A model generated the notes under the pieces. The model worked only from the letters and a program-made list of their open reading frames with translations, searched no databases and was not told the origin of the DNA. 59,365 nucleotides of DNA, taken from the NCBI GenBank assembly GCA_947469285.1, contig CANIOW010000021.1, positions 1 through 59,365 of the forward strand. The letters run 5' to 3'. A program made the position numbers and the translations under genes. The stretch is from Gammaproteobacteria bacterium (GTDB lineage: Bacteria; Pseudomonadota; Gammaproteobacteria; Steroidobacterales; Steroidobacteraceae). This document shows positions 26,997 to 35,148 of this stretch, piece after piece (within the stretch, counting starts at the first letter, position 1; each line of letters begins with the position of its first letter).

Positions 26997-27242
26997 CAGC
27001 GTCTTGCGGCCTATACCTTCCGCAAACGCTTCGCAAGGGATAAGCGGTGGATAAGTTGTGCGTGGCCGGTGGGAATCGAAAAAATCGCCTAACATGATGC
27101 GGCGCAACACAACATCTGGTAGTCAGCGACGGAGGCACTTGACAGAATTCCGGGGTGGTGAGCCCTGAATGTTCTTGCAGAATAAATTTTAAGCTACTGT
27201 TTTTGTTGATTTTTATACGTATAAAAAAAGTTCATTGAAGCC
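26997..27242. other. intergenic region between degQ and nrdJ promoters
   Basis: No gene is convincing here. It contains GGTGGATAA at 27046-27054, one mismatch from a DnaA box on the minus strand, preceded by a second GGATAAG at 27038-27044. ACACAACATCTGGT at 27107-27120 resembles the NrdR-like element found closer to nrdJa. A very AT-rich stretch with the palindromic ATACGTAT lies near 27200-27230. Confidence 0.35.
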
Positions 27243-27298
27243 TTGACAGAAAGGGCTGGTGAAAATAACTTAGTACCCCTGTCTACAACATCTTGTGG
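27243..27298 (+). promoter_or_regulatory. candidate nrdJ promoter with NrdR-like box
   Basis: TTGACA at 27243-27248 and a 17-nt spacer lead to TAACTT at 27266-27271 (a weak -10). Just downstream, at 27285-27298, lies ACAACATCTTGTGG, close to the NrdR box consensus, a near-palindrome bounded by ACA and TGTG. A repressor bound there would cover the start of transcription. NrdR boxes are usually paired about 30 bp apart; I see no clear second box at that spacing. The rest of the leader, to the nrdJa start at 27459, is about 160 nt and holds no clear riboswitch. Confidence 0.45.
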
Positions 27299-27458
27299 TT
27301 GGCTCAGGGGCTCCTCAGCGAGGGGCTGGCCTTGCCCTAATCAGTGAGTGAGTAGGCGGACAGACAGGAACATGGATCGGCCTCTAGGGTGCCAAGTACC
27401 CGGGGGGCTGCGAGATGACCATTCGACAACATTATCAAGAAAGGAGTGTCATCCTTCC

Positions 27459-29606
27459 ATGAGTACGGCCTTCAAATTCGAGCCGAAAAACGTGGACCAG
27501 ATCCCTTACCAGGAAGCTTCTCTCGACATCTGGGAGAAGAAATACCGCCTGACCGCGAAAGACGGTTCAGCGGTCGACCACACCATGGATGACACCTATA
27601 CGCGTGTCGCCCGTGCGTTGTCGGAAGTGGAAGTTCCTGAATTGCGCGAGCACTGGTTCGAGATGTTCCTGTGGGCGCAGCGCAAGGGCGCTATCCCCGC
27701 GGGCCGCATTACCTCCAATGCCGGTGCCCTGGCTCACAAGCCGGCCACCAGCACCATCAACTGCACCGTGTCCGGCATTATCCGGGACTCGATGGACGAC
27801 ATTCTGAACAAGGTGCATGAGGCGGGGCTCACCCTGAAAGCGGGTTGCGGTATCGGCTACGAGTTCTCGACGTTGCGCCCGCGTGGCGCTTACGTGTCGG
27901 GCGCGGGCGCCCACACCTCGGGTCCGTTATCGTTCATGGATATCTACGACAAGATGTGTTTCACCGTCTCTTCTGCCGGCGGTCGTCGCGGCGCGCAGAT
28001 GGGCACCTTCGATGTCGGTCATCCGGACGCACTGGAATTCATCAAGGCCAAACGCGAAAACGGCCGCCTGCGTCAGTTCAATCTTTCGCTGCTCATTACC
28101 GACGAGTTCATTGAAGCGGTGAAACACGACCGTGAGTGGAAGTTGGCCTTCCCGCTGTCGCTCAAAGAATACGATGCGGCCACGATGGACCTGGCCGATG
28201 CCACGAGCTTTGTGTGGCGTGAATGGCCGCAGAATGACGGGTACGTCACGCGTGATGACGGCCTGATCTGCTGCAAGGTCTACAAGGCCCTGCCGGCCCG
28301 CCGTGTGTGGGACGTGATCATGTCCTCGACGTACGACTTCGCGGAGCCTGGCTTCATCCTCATCGACCGCGTCAATGAGATGAACAACAACTGGTGGTGT
28401 GAAACCATTCGTGCCACCAATCCTTGCGGCGAGCAGCCCCTGCCCCCCTATGGCTCTTGCTTGCTCGGGTCGGTCAATCTAACGCGCTTCGTCAAGCTGC
28501 CCTTCACGGACCAGGCGGAATTTGACTGGGCGGAATACCGCCAGGTGGTAAAAGTATTTACCCGTATGCTGGACAACGTGGTGGAGATCAACGGCCTGCC
28601 GCTCGAGCAGCAGCGTCAGGAGATCACCGATAAGCGCCGGCACGGCATGGGCTTCCTCGGTCTCGGCTCCACCATCACCATGCTGGGACTGCGCTACGGG
28701 TCGGCCGATTCGGTGAAATTCACTGAGGCGGTTTCCCGCGAAATGGCGGTAGCCGGCTGGGAAGCCGGCCTGGAGTTGGCGCAGGAGAAAGGCCCGGCCC
28801 CCATCCTAATGCGCGATTTTGAAGTGACGGGCGCCATGCTGCGTAAGCGGCCGGAGATGGTGCGTGACGGGTGGCGCGCGGGAGACCGTATTCCCGGTCG
28901 CCTCCTGCATGCCCGTTACAGTCGCTATATGCAGCGTGTGGCGCAGGTGGCACCGGAACTGGTCGAACAGTTAGCCCAGACGGGCGCCCGTTTTACCCAC
29001 CACAGCTCCATTGCGCCCACCGGCACCATTTCCTTGTCGCTGGCGAACAATGCCTCTAATGGCATTGAGCCGAGCTTTGCGCACCATTATTTCCGCAATG
29101 TCATTCGCGAGGGGCGCAAGACCAAAGAGCGCGTGGACGTGTACTCCTACGAGCTGCTGGCGTATCGGGAGCTCATCAACCCACGCGCCATGCCGAGCAG
29201 CGCCGTTGAAGCCGAGAAGCTGCCGAGCTACTTCACCACGGCGGATGATGTGACGCCGACCCAGCATGTGGATATCCAGGCGGCGGCGCAGAAATGGGTG
29301 GACTCTTCCATCTCTAAGACGGCCAACGTCCCGACGGACTTCAAGTACGAAGCCTTCAAAGATATCTATCTGTATGCCTATGAGCAGGGTCTGAAAGGTT
29401 GCACCACCTTCCGCTTCAACCCAGAGGTCTTCCAGGGCGTCTTGGTCAAAGAAGAAGACCTGAAGAACACCACTTATGTGTTCACGCTTGAGGACGGTAC
29501 CGAGGTCAAGGCTAAGGGTGATGAGATGATCGCCTACGATGGTGAGATGCACACGGCCGCCAACCTCTTTGACGCCCTCAAGGAAGGGTATTACGGGAAA
29601 TTCTGA
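27459..29606 (+). CDS. nrdJa: adenosylcobalamin-dependent (class II) ribonucleotide reductase, catalytic part
   Basis: A 715-residue NrdJ catalytic subunit that reduces ribonucleotides using a cobalamin-derived radical, so it works with or without oxygen. The first redox cysteine is in STINCTVSG (near residue 106). The radical-site region has TNPCGEQPLPPYGSC (near 325), which holds the finger-loop thiyl cysteine, and GTISLSLANNAS supplies the phosphate-binding region. AAGGAG precedes the ATG with a long 12-nt spacing; the 37-residue upstream extension has no homology. The C-terminal redox-cysteine tail is absent and sits in the next gene, 2 bp downstream, as in the split NrdJa/NrdJb of Pseudomonas. 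Confidence 0.93.
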   Translation: MSTAFKFEPKNVDQIPYQEASLDIWEKKYRLTAKDGSAVDHTMDDTYTRVARALSEVEVPELREHWFEMFLWAQRKGAIPAGRITSNAGALAHKPATSTINCTVSGIIRDSMDDILNKVHEAGLTLKAGCGIGYEFSTLRPRGAYVSGAGAHTSGPLSFMDIYDKMCFTVSSAGGRRGAQMGTFDVGHPDALEFIKAKRENGRLRQFNLSLLITDEFIEAVKHDREWKLAFPLSLKEYDAATMDLADATSFVWREWPQNDGYVTRDDGLICCKVYKALPARRVWDVIMSSTYDFAEPGFILIDRVNEMNNNWWCETIRATNPCGEQPLPPYGSCLLGSVNLTRFVKLPFTDQAEFDWAEYRQVVKVFTRMLDNVVEINGLPLEQQRQEITDKRRHGMGFLGLGSTITMLGLRYGSADSVKFTEAVSREMAVAGWEAGLELAQEKGPAPILMRDFEVTGAMLRKRPEMVRDGWRAGDRIPGRLLHARYSRYMQRVAQVAPELVEQLAQTGARFTHHSSIAPTGTISLSLANNASNGIEPSFAHHYFRNVIREGRKTKERVDVYSYELLAYRELINPRAMPSSAVEAEKLPSYFTTADDVTPTQHVDIQAAAQKWVDSSISKTANVPTDFKYEAFKDIYLYAYEQGLKGCTTFRFNPEVFQGVLVKEEDLKNTTYVFTLEDGTEVKAKGDEMIAYDGEMHTAANLFDALKEGYYGKF

Positions 29607-29608
29607 CC

Positions 29609-30319
29609 ATGAGCAATCTCGTTATCGGTAAAAAAATCGCTAAGTTCCGGGTTGAAAAACCCGGCGACGCGGCGGAAGCCAAAAAGTTGGAGCCGACACC
29701 GCTGCGCGTCGATCCAATGTCGAATGTCATTTGGATGCACGAAAAACTCGAGCGTCCGGATGTGCTGATCGGTTCCACGTACAAGATCAAGACGCCCGTC
29801 TCGGATCACGCCATGTACGTGACGATCAATGACATGATCTTGAACGAAGATACGGAGCACGAGCACCGCCGGCCGTTTGAGATCTTCGTCAATTCAAAGA
29901 ACCTGGATCACTACCAGTGGATTGTGGCGCTGACGCGCATCATCTCCGCAGTGTTCCGCAAGGGTGGCGACGTCACCTTTCTGGTGGATGAGCTCAAGGC
30001 GGTGTTCGACCCGCGTGGTGGCTACTGGCAGCCGGGCGGTAAGTTCATGCCGTCGATTATCGCCGAGCTGGGCCACGTGATTGAAAAACACCTGCAGACC
30101 ATTGGCCTGATCGCCCGCCCTGAACTCGATGAGCACCGCAAGAAGCTCATCGAGGACAAACGCGCGGAATTCGAGGCGCGCAATAAGCAGCAGGATGCGT
30201 TCGCGCGCGGCCATTTTCCGGATGGCGCGCAGCTGTGCAACAAGTGCAACACGGTCGCTGCCGTGATGATGGACGGTTGCATGACCTGCCTGAACTGTGG
30301 GGAGTCTAAGTGCGGCTGA
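29609..30319 (+). CDS. nrdJb: NrdJb, class II ribonucleotide reductase accessory/C-terminal subunit (TSCPD domain)
   Basis: A 236-residue protein that supplies the C-terminal part of NrdJ as a separate chain. The middle carries a TSCPD-like domain (VDELKAVFDPRGGYW region). The C-terminus is cysteine-rich: CNKCNTV, CMTCLNCGESKCG at the very end, giving a zinc-ribbon-like set plus a terminal Cys pair suited to re-reducing the active site. It begins 2 bp after nrdJa and the two must be made together. An intrinsic terminator follows at 30442-30469. Confidence 0.9.
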   Translation: MSNLVIGKKIAKFRVEKPGDAAEAKKLEPTPLRVDPMSNVIWMHEKLERPDVLIGSTYKIKTPVSDHAMYVTINDMILNEDTEHEHRRPFEIFVNSKNLDHYQWIVALTRIISAVFRKGGDVTFLVDELKAVFDPRGGYWQPGGKFMPSIIAELGHVIEKHLQTIGLIARPELDEHRKKLIEDKRAEFEARNKQQDAFARGHFPDGAQLCNKCNTVAAVMMDGCMTCLNCGESKCG

Positions 30320-30441
30320 GCCAGGGCCATTAAGCCTTCGCTCGCCGGTCGCTGGCACGTCACCCATGAACCCGTCGATACGTACTCGGCCGGGCGCAAG
30401 CGCCGGCAGCCTTAGCTAACAAGGTGGTGCGTATTCCCTCG

Positions 30442-30469
30442 AGGCCACCTTTATCGGTGGCCTTTTTTT
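30442..30469 (+). terminator. intrinsic terminator of nrdJa-nrdJb
   Basis: AGGCCACC (30442-30449), loop TTTATC, GGTGGCCT (30456-30463), then a run of T to 30469. It is an 8-bp perfect stem with an uninterrupted T-tract on the plus strand, about 120 bp after the nrdJb stop. Confidence 0.88.
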
Positions 30470-30492
30470 GTGTCTACACGGCCGGCACCATG

Positions 30493-30540
30493 AAAAACGC
30501 CCCCAGATCCGCACCCGGGAGGGGGTGGGGGTCTGGGGGC
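30493..30540 (-). terminator. intrinsic terminator of the TonB-dependent receptor gene
   Basis: On the minus strand GCCCCCAGA (30540-30532) pairs with TCTGGGGGC (30507-30499), followed by GTTTTTC (T run 30497-30493). The loop is a G/C-rich 24 nt. It lies 25 bp past the receptor stop codon and faces the nrdJ terminator. Confidence 0.8.
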
Positions 30541-30564
30541 GCCGAAGCTGTGCGACGGTTTCGG

Positions 30565-32943
30565 TCAGAACTTGCGTGAGTACCTCAGCGCTATCGTTCG
30601 TGGTTGGTTGACCACGGTGTAGACGCGGCCACCGCAGATGCTCGCATCACACTGTGAGGAACGTGTGATCTCTGCTCGCTTGTCGCCCAGGTTGCGTACC
30701 GTCAATTCCAGTTGCCAGGCGTCCTTACCAATGCCGAAAGCCATGTCCGCCATGGTATAGGCCGGCTGCTGCCCGATGGCGTCGCGGTCTGCGGTCCGCA
30801 GGTCCGCCCACACGCTGGATTGGTACACGATCGTGCCCTGGACGTGAGCGTCGAGAGTGCCAAGGTTGAATTCGTAGCGGCCCGTGACGTTGCCCTTCAC
30901 CTTAGCGGTCACCGGCAGGGTGGTGCCCGTTGGAGCCTGTGGTTCGGCGCAATCGGTGATGGGGGCGCCATTAGCATCGAGTTCGCCGCAGTAGTTTTCT
31001 GTGAGGACCGGATTCAGGATGGCAATGCCACCACTCAGGGTGAAGTGTTCAGTGGCCACCCAGCTCACATCCGCTTCCATGCCTTTGATGCGGGCCTGAG
31101 CGGCGTTGGCGATTTCCGTCAGGCCGTTGGCGCCGAGGAACGCAAACTGGAAGTCCTTCCACTTGGACCAGAACACGGCACCATTAAAGCGCAGTCGGTT
31201 GTCCATCCAGGTGGTTTTCCAGCCAGCCTCGAGGCTGGTTAAGAAGTCTGCGGTATAGGGTTGCAGACCACCGCGGCGGTTGATGCCGCCGGGGCGGAAG
31301 CCCTTCGAATAGGTGAGGTACACCATGCGGTCTTCGTCAATCTTATAGCTGACGCTGAGCTTTGGTGTGTTGCCGTTTTCCTTCACGCCCTTGTCAAGGT
31401 TGATACAAGGCGCGCCACGGAAGTCTGTCGGGTCGAAGCACGCAGCCTCACCCGTGCTGCCGCTGAAACCGGCACCGTAGCCGAAGAAACCCTTGAGGGT
31501 GTTGTTGGCTTTGAAGAAGCGGATGCCGCCAGTGACGGTGAGCTTATCGGTGAGGTCATATGTCAGCTCACCAAACGCAGCGTAGTCACGGTCCACACGT
31601 ACTTGTTGGGTCAGCCAGATGGTGTCGTCCCATCCTGGGACGGAGATCTGTGATCCGAGACCGGCCACCTGGTAGTCCTGCTGAATGTTATGCCGCTGGC
31701 GCTGCAGGAACAGGCCGCCAACGAAGCGCAGGGGCGCGTCTGTGGCCGTGGAAATACGCAGTTCGTGGCTGGTTTTCTCATAGCCGTCGAGACCAGCGAT
31801 GAATTGTGATGGGTTGACTACGTTGAAGTTGTCGTCGTAGAAGTACACGCCGGAGCCAAACAGCGTGTCGTAGAAAAACGAATAGTCAGCATAATCCGAG
31901 GCGGTTTCAACGGTGCGATGCAGGTAAGAACCGGTATACACCACGTCGAGGCTGCCCACATGGCCTTCGATGGTCAGTGCACTCTGCAGCCATTTGTCAC
32001 TGCTGTACTCCGGCAGGCCATGCCCGGTCACCAAATCGCCTTCGGCGGCCACATAGCCGAAGCTGCCGTTGGCGTCCTGCTTCTGCGCCATGACGCTTGG
32101 GGTGATGGTCCAGTTGTCGTTCAGGTCAATCTTCAACGCCGCACGGGCACCGATGGTGTCAACGTCGTTGTAATTGTTCTTCACGAAGGCGGCGTTGTTG
32201 ACGGTGCCATTGCCGCCCGTGGCGGCATCCCAGCTCGGGAAGGTGCGCGTGTAGAGCTTGTTGTCGATATAGCCGGCTTCCTGCTTCTTCCAGCCGACGA
32301 TGCGCGCTGCCATGTGGTCGTTCACCGGCAGGTTGATGAAACCTTCCGCGACATAGCCGAGAGAGCCGCGTGTGGTGCTGCCCTCGAAGGCATAGCCACC
32401 TTGGAATTCGCCGATGACTGGTTTGTTGGTGATGATGCGCAGCGTTCCGGATTGCGAGCTGGCGCCATACAGCGTGCCTTGTGGGCCGGCGAGGGCCTCG
32501 ACACGGGCAATGTCGTAGACATGCACATCCAACGCACCTTGGATGGTGGTGATGGGTTGCTCGTCGAGATACTGACCGACGCTGGGGAGCGGCCCGGAGT
32601 GGTTGCCATTGGCGCCGCTGGCGACCCCTCGCATGTAGACCTGGGCGAAGCCGGGGCCCGATGACTGAAAGGAGACCGACGGCAACAGGCGGGCGTAGTC
32701 ATTGAAGCTGGTGATATTCAGCTGCTCGAGTTTCTCGGCGCCAAAGGCCTGAATGCTCAGCGGCACGTCCTGAAGGCTCTGCGAGCGCTTCTGCGCCGTC
32801 ACGATGACCTCTTCCAGACCCTCGGAGGCGTTCTGTTGTGCTTGGGCAACGGGCAGGCCCGCCAAGAGCAGGATCGAGGCTAGCGGCACGGCCGCGGTAT
32901 GCTGCCGGGCATGGTTCAGTTTTCTCTTGCGGCTGCGTTGCAT
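30565..32943 (-). CDS. TonB-dependent outer-membrane receptor
   Basis: A 792-residue receptor. A signal peptide (about 1-35, ending AQA) is followed by a TonB-box-like EEVIVTAQKR, the plug domain (VPLSIQAFGAEKL, YMRGVASG, LYGASSQSGTLRIITNKP) and a 22-strand barrel ending in aromatic YSRKF. It belongs to the large FecA/'iron complex' sequence class found in sphingomonads and steroid/hydrocarbon degraders, many of whose members import organic substrates rather than siderophores, so the ligand is open. It follows a TPR-sulfotransferase gene by 76 bp on the same strand. No FecIR regulators and no clear Fur box are seen. Confidence 0.92.
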   Translation of the reverse strand: MQRSRKRKLNHARQHTAAVPLASILLLAGLPVAQAQQNASEGLEEVIVTAQKRSQSLQDVPLSIQAFGAEKLEQLNITSFNDYARLLPSVSFQSSGPGFAQVYMRGVASGANGNHSGPLPSVGQYLDEQPITTIQGALDVHVYDIARVEALAGPQGTLYGASSQSGTLRIITNKPVIGEFQGGYAFEGSTTRGSLGYVAEGFINLPVNDHMAARIVGWKKQEAGYIDNKLYTRTFPSWDAATGGNGTVNNAAFVKNNYNDVDTIGARAALKIDLNDNWTITPSVMAQKQDANGSFGYVAAEGDLVTGHGLPEYSSDKWLQSALTIEGHVGSLDVVYTGSYLHRTVETASDYADYSFFYDTLFGSGVYFYDDNFNVVNPSQFIAGLDGYEKTSHELRISTATDAPLRFVGGLFLQRQRHNIQQDYQVAGLGSQISVPGWDDTIWLTQQVRVDRDYAAFGELTYDLTDKLTVTGGIRFFKANNTLKGFFGYGAGFSGSTGEAACFDPTDFRGAPCINLDKGVKENGNTPKLSVSYKIDEDRMVYLTYSKGFRPGGINRRGGLQPYTADFLTSLEAGWKTTWMDNRLRFNGAVFWSKWKDFQFAFLGANGLTEIANAAQARIKGMEADVSWVATEHFTLSGGIAILNPVLTENYCGELDANGAPITDCAEPQAPTGTTLPVTAKVKGNVTGRYEFNLGTLDAHVQGTIVYQSSVWADLRTADRDAIGQQPAYTMADMAFGIGKDAWQLELTVRNLGDKRAEITRSSQCDASICGGRVYTVVNQPRTIALRYSRKF

Positions 32944-33019
32944 GAAATATCCCCTGTTTCGGTCGCCGAGACATGGCTATGACTAGTGGGGAGAGAGTGT
33001 ATGCCGCGAACGCCTTAAT

Positions 33020-34813
33020 TCAAAATAAGGGAACACCGGGGTAGGCCGAGAGCACTGGCCCCAGCCCGGTCTGCAAGGGGCCGAGCCAAGTGTCGTAATG
33101 CCGCCACTGCTCCAATCCCTCGCGGAAAATCGGTTGACGCACCTGTTCCGAACTGGCGGTACGGACCGCGCGTTCGTTTTCATGGAAGCGCAGGCAGGCC
33201 GGATCGAACGGCAGGCCGCAGTATGCCAGCAACCGGTGCACCTCCGTTTCCGTGTCGGCAACCATTTGCTCGTAAAACACCCGGTGCACCCGTCCCGGCA
33301 GGACCTGGTCGAAGTGCGCCATCAGGGCGACGTAGTCGTGGTAATACCGGCCGAGTTCATTTAAGTCGTAGGTGAACCCCTGTCCGCGTGCGAAGTGCTG
33401 CTTGAAGGCAGAAAACCCGCCGCCGAGTGGGTGGCGCCGCGCATCAATGATCCTGGCCTTGGGCAAGATGAGGTGGATTAGCCCCAGGTGCGCGAAATTA
33501 TTCGGCATTTTGTCGATGAAAAACGGTGCCGCTGTCTTGCGCTGGATGCGGGTGCGCTCAAGATATTCTTCGCCCAGCACCCGCAGGGCGGTGGCGTCGA
33601 AGCTGGCCAGTACGCCTGGGTAGGCGGCTGCGGTGCCTTGTGAGCCGCGCGGCGACATGCGCCGCGCCAGGGCCATAATATCCGGCAGTTCCGCGGTGCC
33701 TTCTACCAAAGGATGGCTGGCGAGTATCTGCTCCACCAAGGTGGAACCGGCCCGTGGTAGGCCGACGATAAAGATGGGGTCTGGGGCCTCACAGCCGCTG
33801 CCTTGCCGCTGCTCAAAGAAGGCGCGGGTGAAGATTGCGCGGGAGCGTTGTACATGGGCGGTGTTGTCGTCGGCGTCGTAAACCAGTTGGGTGCGTCGCA
33901 GCCGGTTGCCCTTCGCGTACCACTGGAAAGATTCTTCCCAGGCGGCCGCATCTTCCAGCGCTTTGCCTAGGGCAAAGGCAAAATGCAGCCGGTCGGTGTC
34001 CGAGAGGACTGGCGTGGCCAGTTGTGCGCGCAGTGTTGCTACCTCGGTCGGGGCGAAGCGAAAGGTCTTAAGGTTCGCCAAGCTCCACCAAGCCTCACCC
34101 AGCGTCGGCTCGAGTGTGGCCGCCTGACGGTAGGCCTCTTCACAGTCCTGTCGACGACCGGCCGTCTTGAGCGCATGGCCGTAGCTCATCCACAGCTTGG
34201 CCTGGTGCGGGTATTCCTTGAGCACGCCCGCAAACAAGGCAATGGAACCCGTGTAGTCACCCAGGCGACCGAGGACTGCGGCTTTCAGGTTGCGAAACGC
34301 CGGATGGTTGGGATCTAGCGCCAGCAGCAGGTCGACTTGTGCCAGGGCCTCGGCACTCTTGTTCTGCCGATAGAGCACTGCCGCATAGTGGTGTCGTGCG
34401 GTGACGAAGCCGGGCGCCAGCTCCACACAGCGCGCCAGTAGGTTCTCGGCATCGGCATGTCGTCCCAGCCTTGCGGCCAGCTCGCCCAACATGCGGATAG
34501 CCGCTACCTCTTTGGGCTGCTCGCGGAGGTGGGCTTTCAGCAGGCGCTCTGCTGTTGGCAGGTCGTTGTCCACCAAGGCACCCGCAGCGCGCATCAGGCG
34601 CGGGTCGGCGGTGGAACACTGCACATGGCGCGCTTCCGCGGCTGCGGCGCCTCGGTCGTCACCTAGCGCATGCAGGTGCATCGACAACGCATGCCAGCCG
34701 GCGGCGAACCGCGGATGGGCCTGCAGTGCCGTACGCAGCACCGCCACGGCCCCTTCGCCATCGCCCGCGCGGGCCAGCATGGTCGCCTGCTCCAGGGCTT
34801 CCGGTGCGGTCAT
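33020..34813 (-). CDS. TPR-repeat sulfotransferase
   Basis: A 597-residue two-part protein. Residues 1-310 are tetratricopeptide-type helical repeats (for example LEQATMLARAGDGEGAVAVL, YTGSIALFAGVLKEYPHQAK). Residues about 330-590 form a sulfotransferase domain with the PAPS loop VGLPRAGSTLVEQIL and the 3'-phosphate element IDARRHPLGGGFS. No signal peptide, so cytoplasmic. Its ATG overlaps the stop of a 49-residue membrane peptide gene (ATGA at 34813). A longer frame with an in-frame ATG at 34965 and a good ribosome site exists, but its added residues are Arg/Pro-rich and overlap the peptide gene. TPR-sulfotransferases beside TonB-dependent receptors recur in such bacteria; the shared substrate is unknown. 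Confidence 0.87.
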   Translation of the reverse strand: MTAPEALEQATMLARAGDGEGAVAVLRTALQAHPRFAAGWHALSMHLHALGDDRGAAAAEARHVQCSTADPRLMRAAGALVDNDLPTAERLLKAHLREQPKEVAAIRMLGELAARLGRHADAENLLARCVELAPGFVTARHHYAAVLYRQNKSAEALAQVDLLLALDPNHPAFRNLKAAVLGRLGDYTGSIALFAGVLKEYPHQAKLWMSYGHALKTAGRRQDCEEAYRQAATLEPTLGEAWWSLANLKTFRFAPTEVATLRAQLATPVLSDTDRLHFAFALGKALEDAAAWEESFQWYAKGNRLRRTQLVYDADDNTAHVQRSRAIFTRAFFEQRQGSGCEAPDPIFIVGLPRAGSTLVEQILASHPLVEGTAELPDIMALARRMSPRGSQGTAAAYPGVLASFDATALRVLGEEYLERTRIQRKTAAPFFIDKMPNNFAHLGLIHLILPKARIIDARRHPLGGGFSAFKQHFARGQGFTYDLNELGRYYHDYVALMAHFDQVLPGRVHRVFYEQMVADTETEVHRLLAYCGLPFDPACLRFHENERAVRTASSEQVRQPIFREGLEQWRHYDTWLGPLQTGLGPVLSAYPGVPLF

Positions 34814-34959
34814 GAACGTCTGCCGAGGCTCGCTAGGCGTTGCGTGAGCACGCCGAGGAAGACGCCGATACCGGACAGCAGGAAGACCGGTGCTACCGAC
34901 AGCTGGATGACGTGGGCGATGTTTGCCACTGGTGCCATAGCGATTTCGACGGGGCTCAT
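34810..34959 (-). CDS. short DUF2721-like membrane peptide
   Basis: A 49-residue protein with one hydrophobic helix. The core IAHVIQLSVAPVFLLSGIG, then LTQRL, is what I know as the opening module of DUF2721 proteins, which normally run to about 130-150 residues with more helices. This copy stops right after that module. A strong GAGGAG lies 8 nt before ATG 34959, and the stop overlaps the sulfotransferase start as ATGA, both arguing for real translation and coupling. It could be a functional microprotein anchoring the sulfotransferase to the membrane, or a decayed remnant kept for coupling. Too short to be certain. Confidence 0.65.
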   Translation of the reverse strand: MSPVEIAMAPVANIAHVIQLSVAPVFLLSGIGVFLGVLTQRLASLGRRS

Positions 34960-35005
34960 GCTGCATCTCCTCACACCGGTGAAGGCATGCGGACATTGTC
35001 GCATT

Positions 35006-35038
35006 AATAAAAGACCGGCCTCGTAAACGAGGCCGGTC
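35006..35038 (-). terminator. strong intrinsic terminator of the predicted small RNA
   Basis: On the minus strand GACCGGCCTCG (35038-35028), loop TTTA, CGAGGCCGGTC (35023-35013), then TTTTATT. The 11-bp perfect stem and T-rich tail are orientation-specific: the plus strand has no T-tract after the stem. No minus-strand protein gene lies immediately upstream, so it must end a non-coding transcript. Confidence 0.88.
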
Positions 35039-35139
35039 AGTGGACCGCTGCCCGCGCCCCCGCGGTAGCTGTCCCGCCCGGTGGTCCGGGCTGTTCCCCT
35101 GGTCTTGGCTTCCCCCGGGTCTCACGAGGAGACCGGGTA
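35007..35139 (-). ncRNA. predicted sigma-54-dependent structured small RNA
   Basis: From the predicted start near 35139 to the terminator near 35007 there is a transcript of about 133 nt on the minus strand. It can fold into successive hairpins: ACCCGGTCTC with GAGACC plus bulged CGGGG (35138-35112), a perfect GCCCGG/ACCA/CCGGGC (35091-35076), ACCGC...GCGGT (35066-35044), and the terminator stem. Four GGA trinucleotides (35113-35111, 35097-35095, 35087-35085, 35074-35072) lie mostly between stems, which would suit a CsrA/RsmA-binding RNA, but that is speculation. No ORF with a ribosome site is seen. I do not recognise a known family. Confidence 0.65.
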
Positions 35140-35148
35140 CAAGTGCTA

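Noticed and set aside
27046-27054. DnaA box (TTATCCACC on the minus strand) controlling nrdJ
   Set aside because: One mismatch, a single near-match, and about 400 bp from the nrdJa start; chance occurrence is likely.
27300-27458. Cobalamin riboswitch in the nrdJa leader
   Set aside because: The GCGAGATGACC segment near 27409-27419 hints at a B12-box, but the core elements and pseudoknot arms expected in about 200 nt are not recognisable.
31918-32664. 248-codon ORF opposite the TonB-dependent receptor
   Set aside because: Shadow of a clearly recognised gene; no ribosome site or domain.
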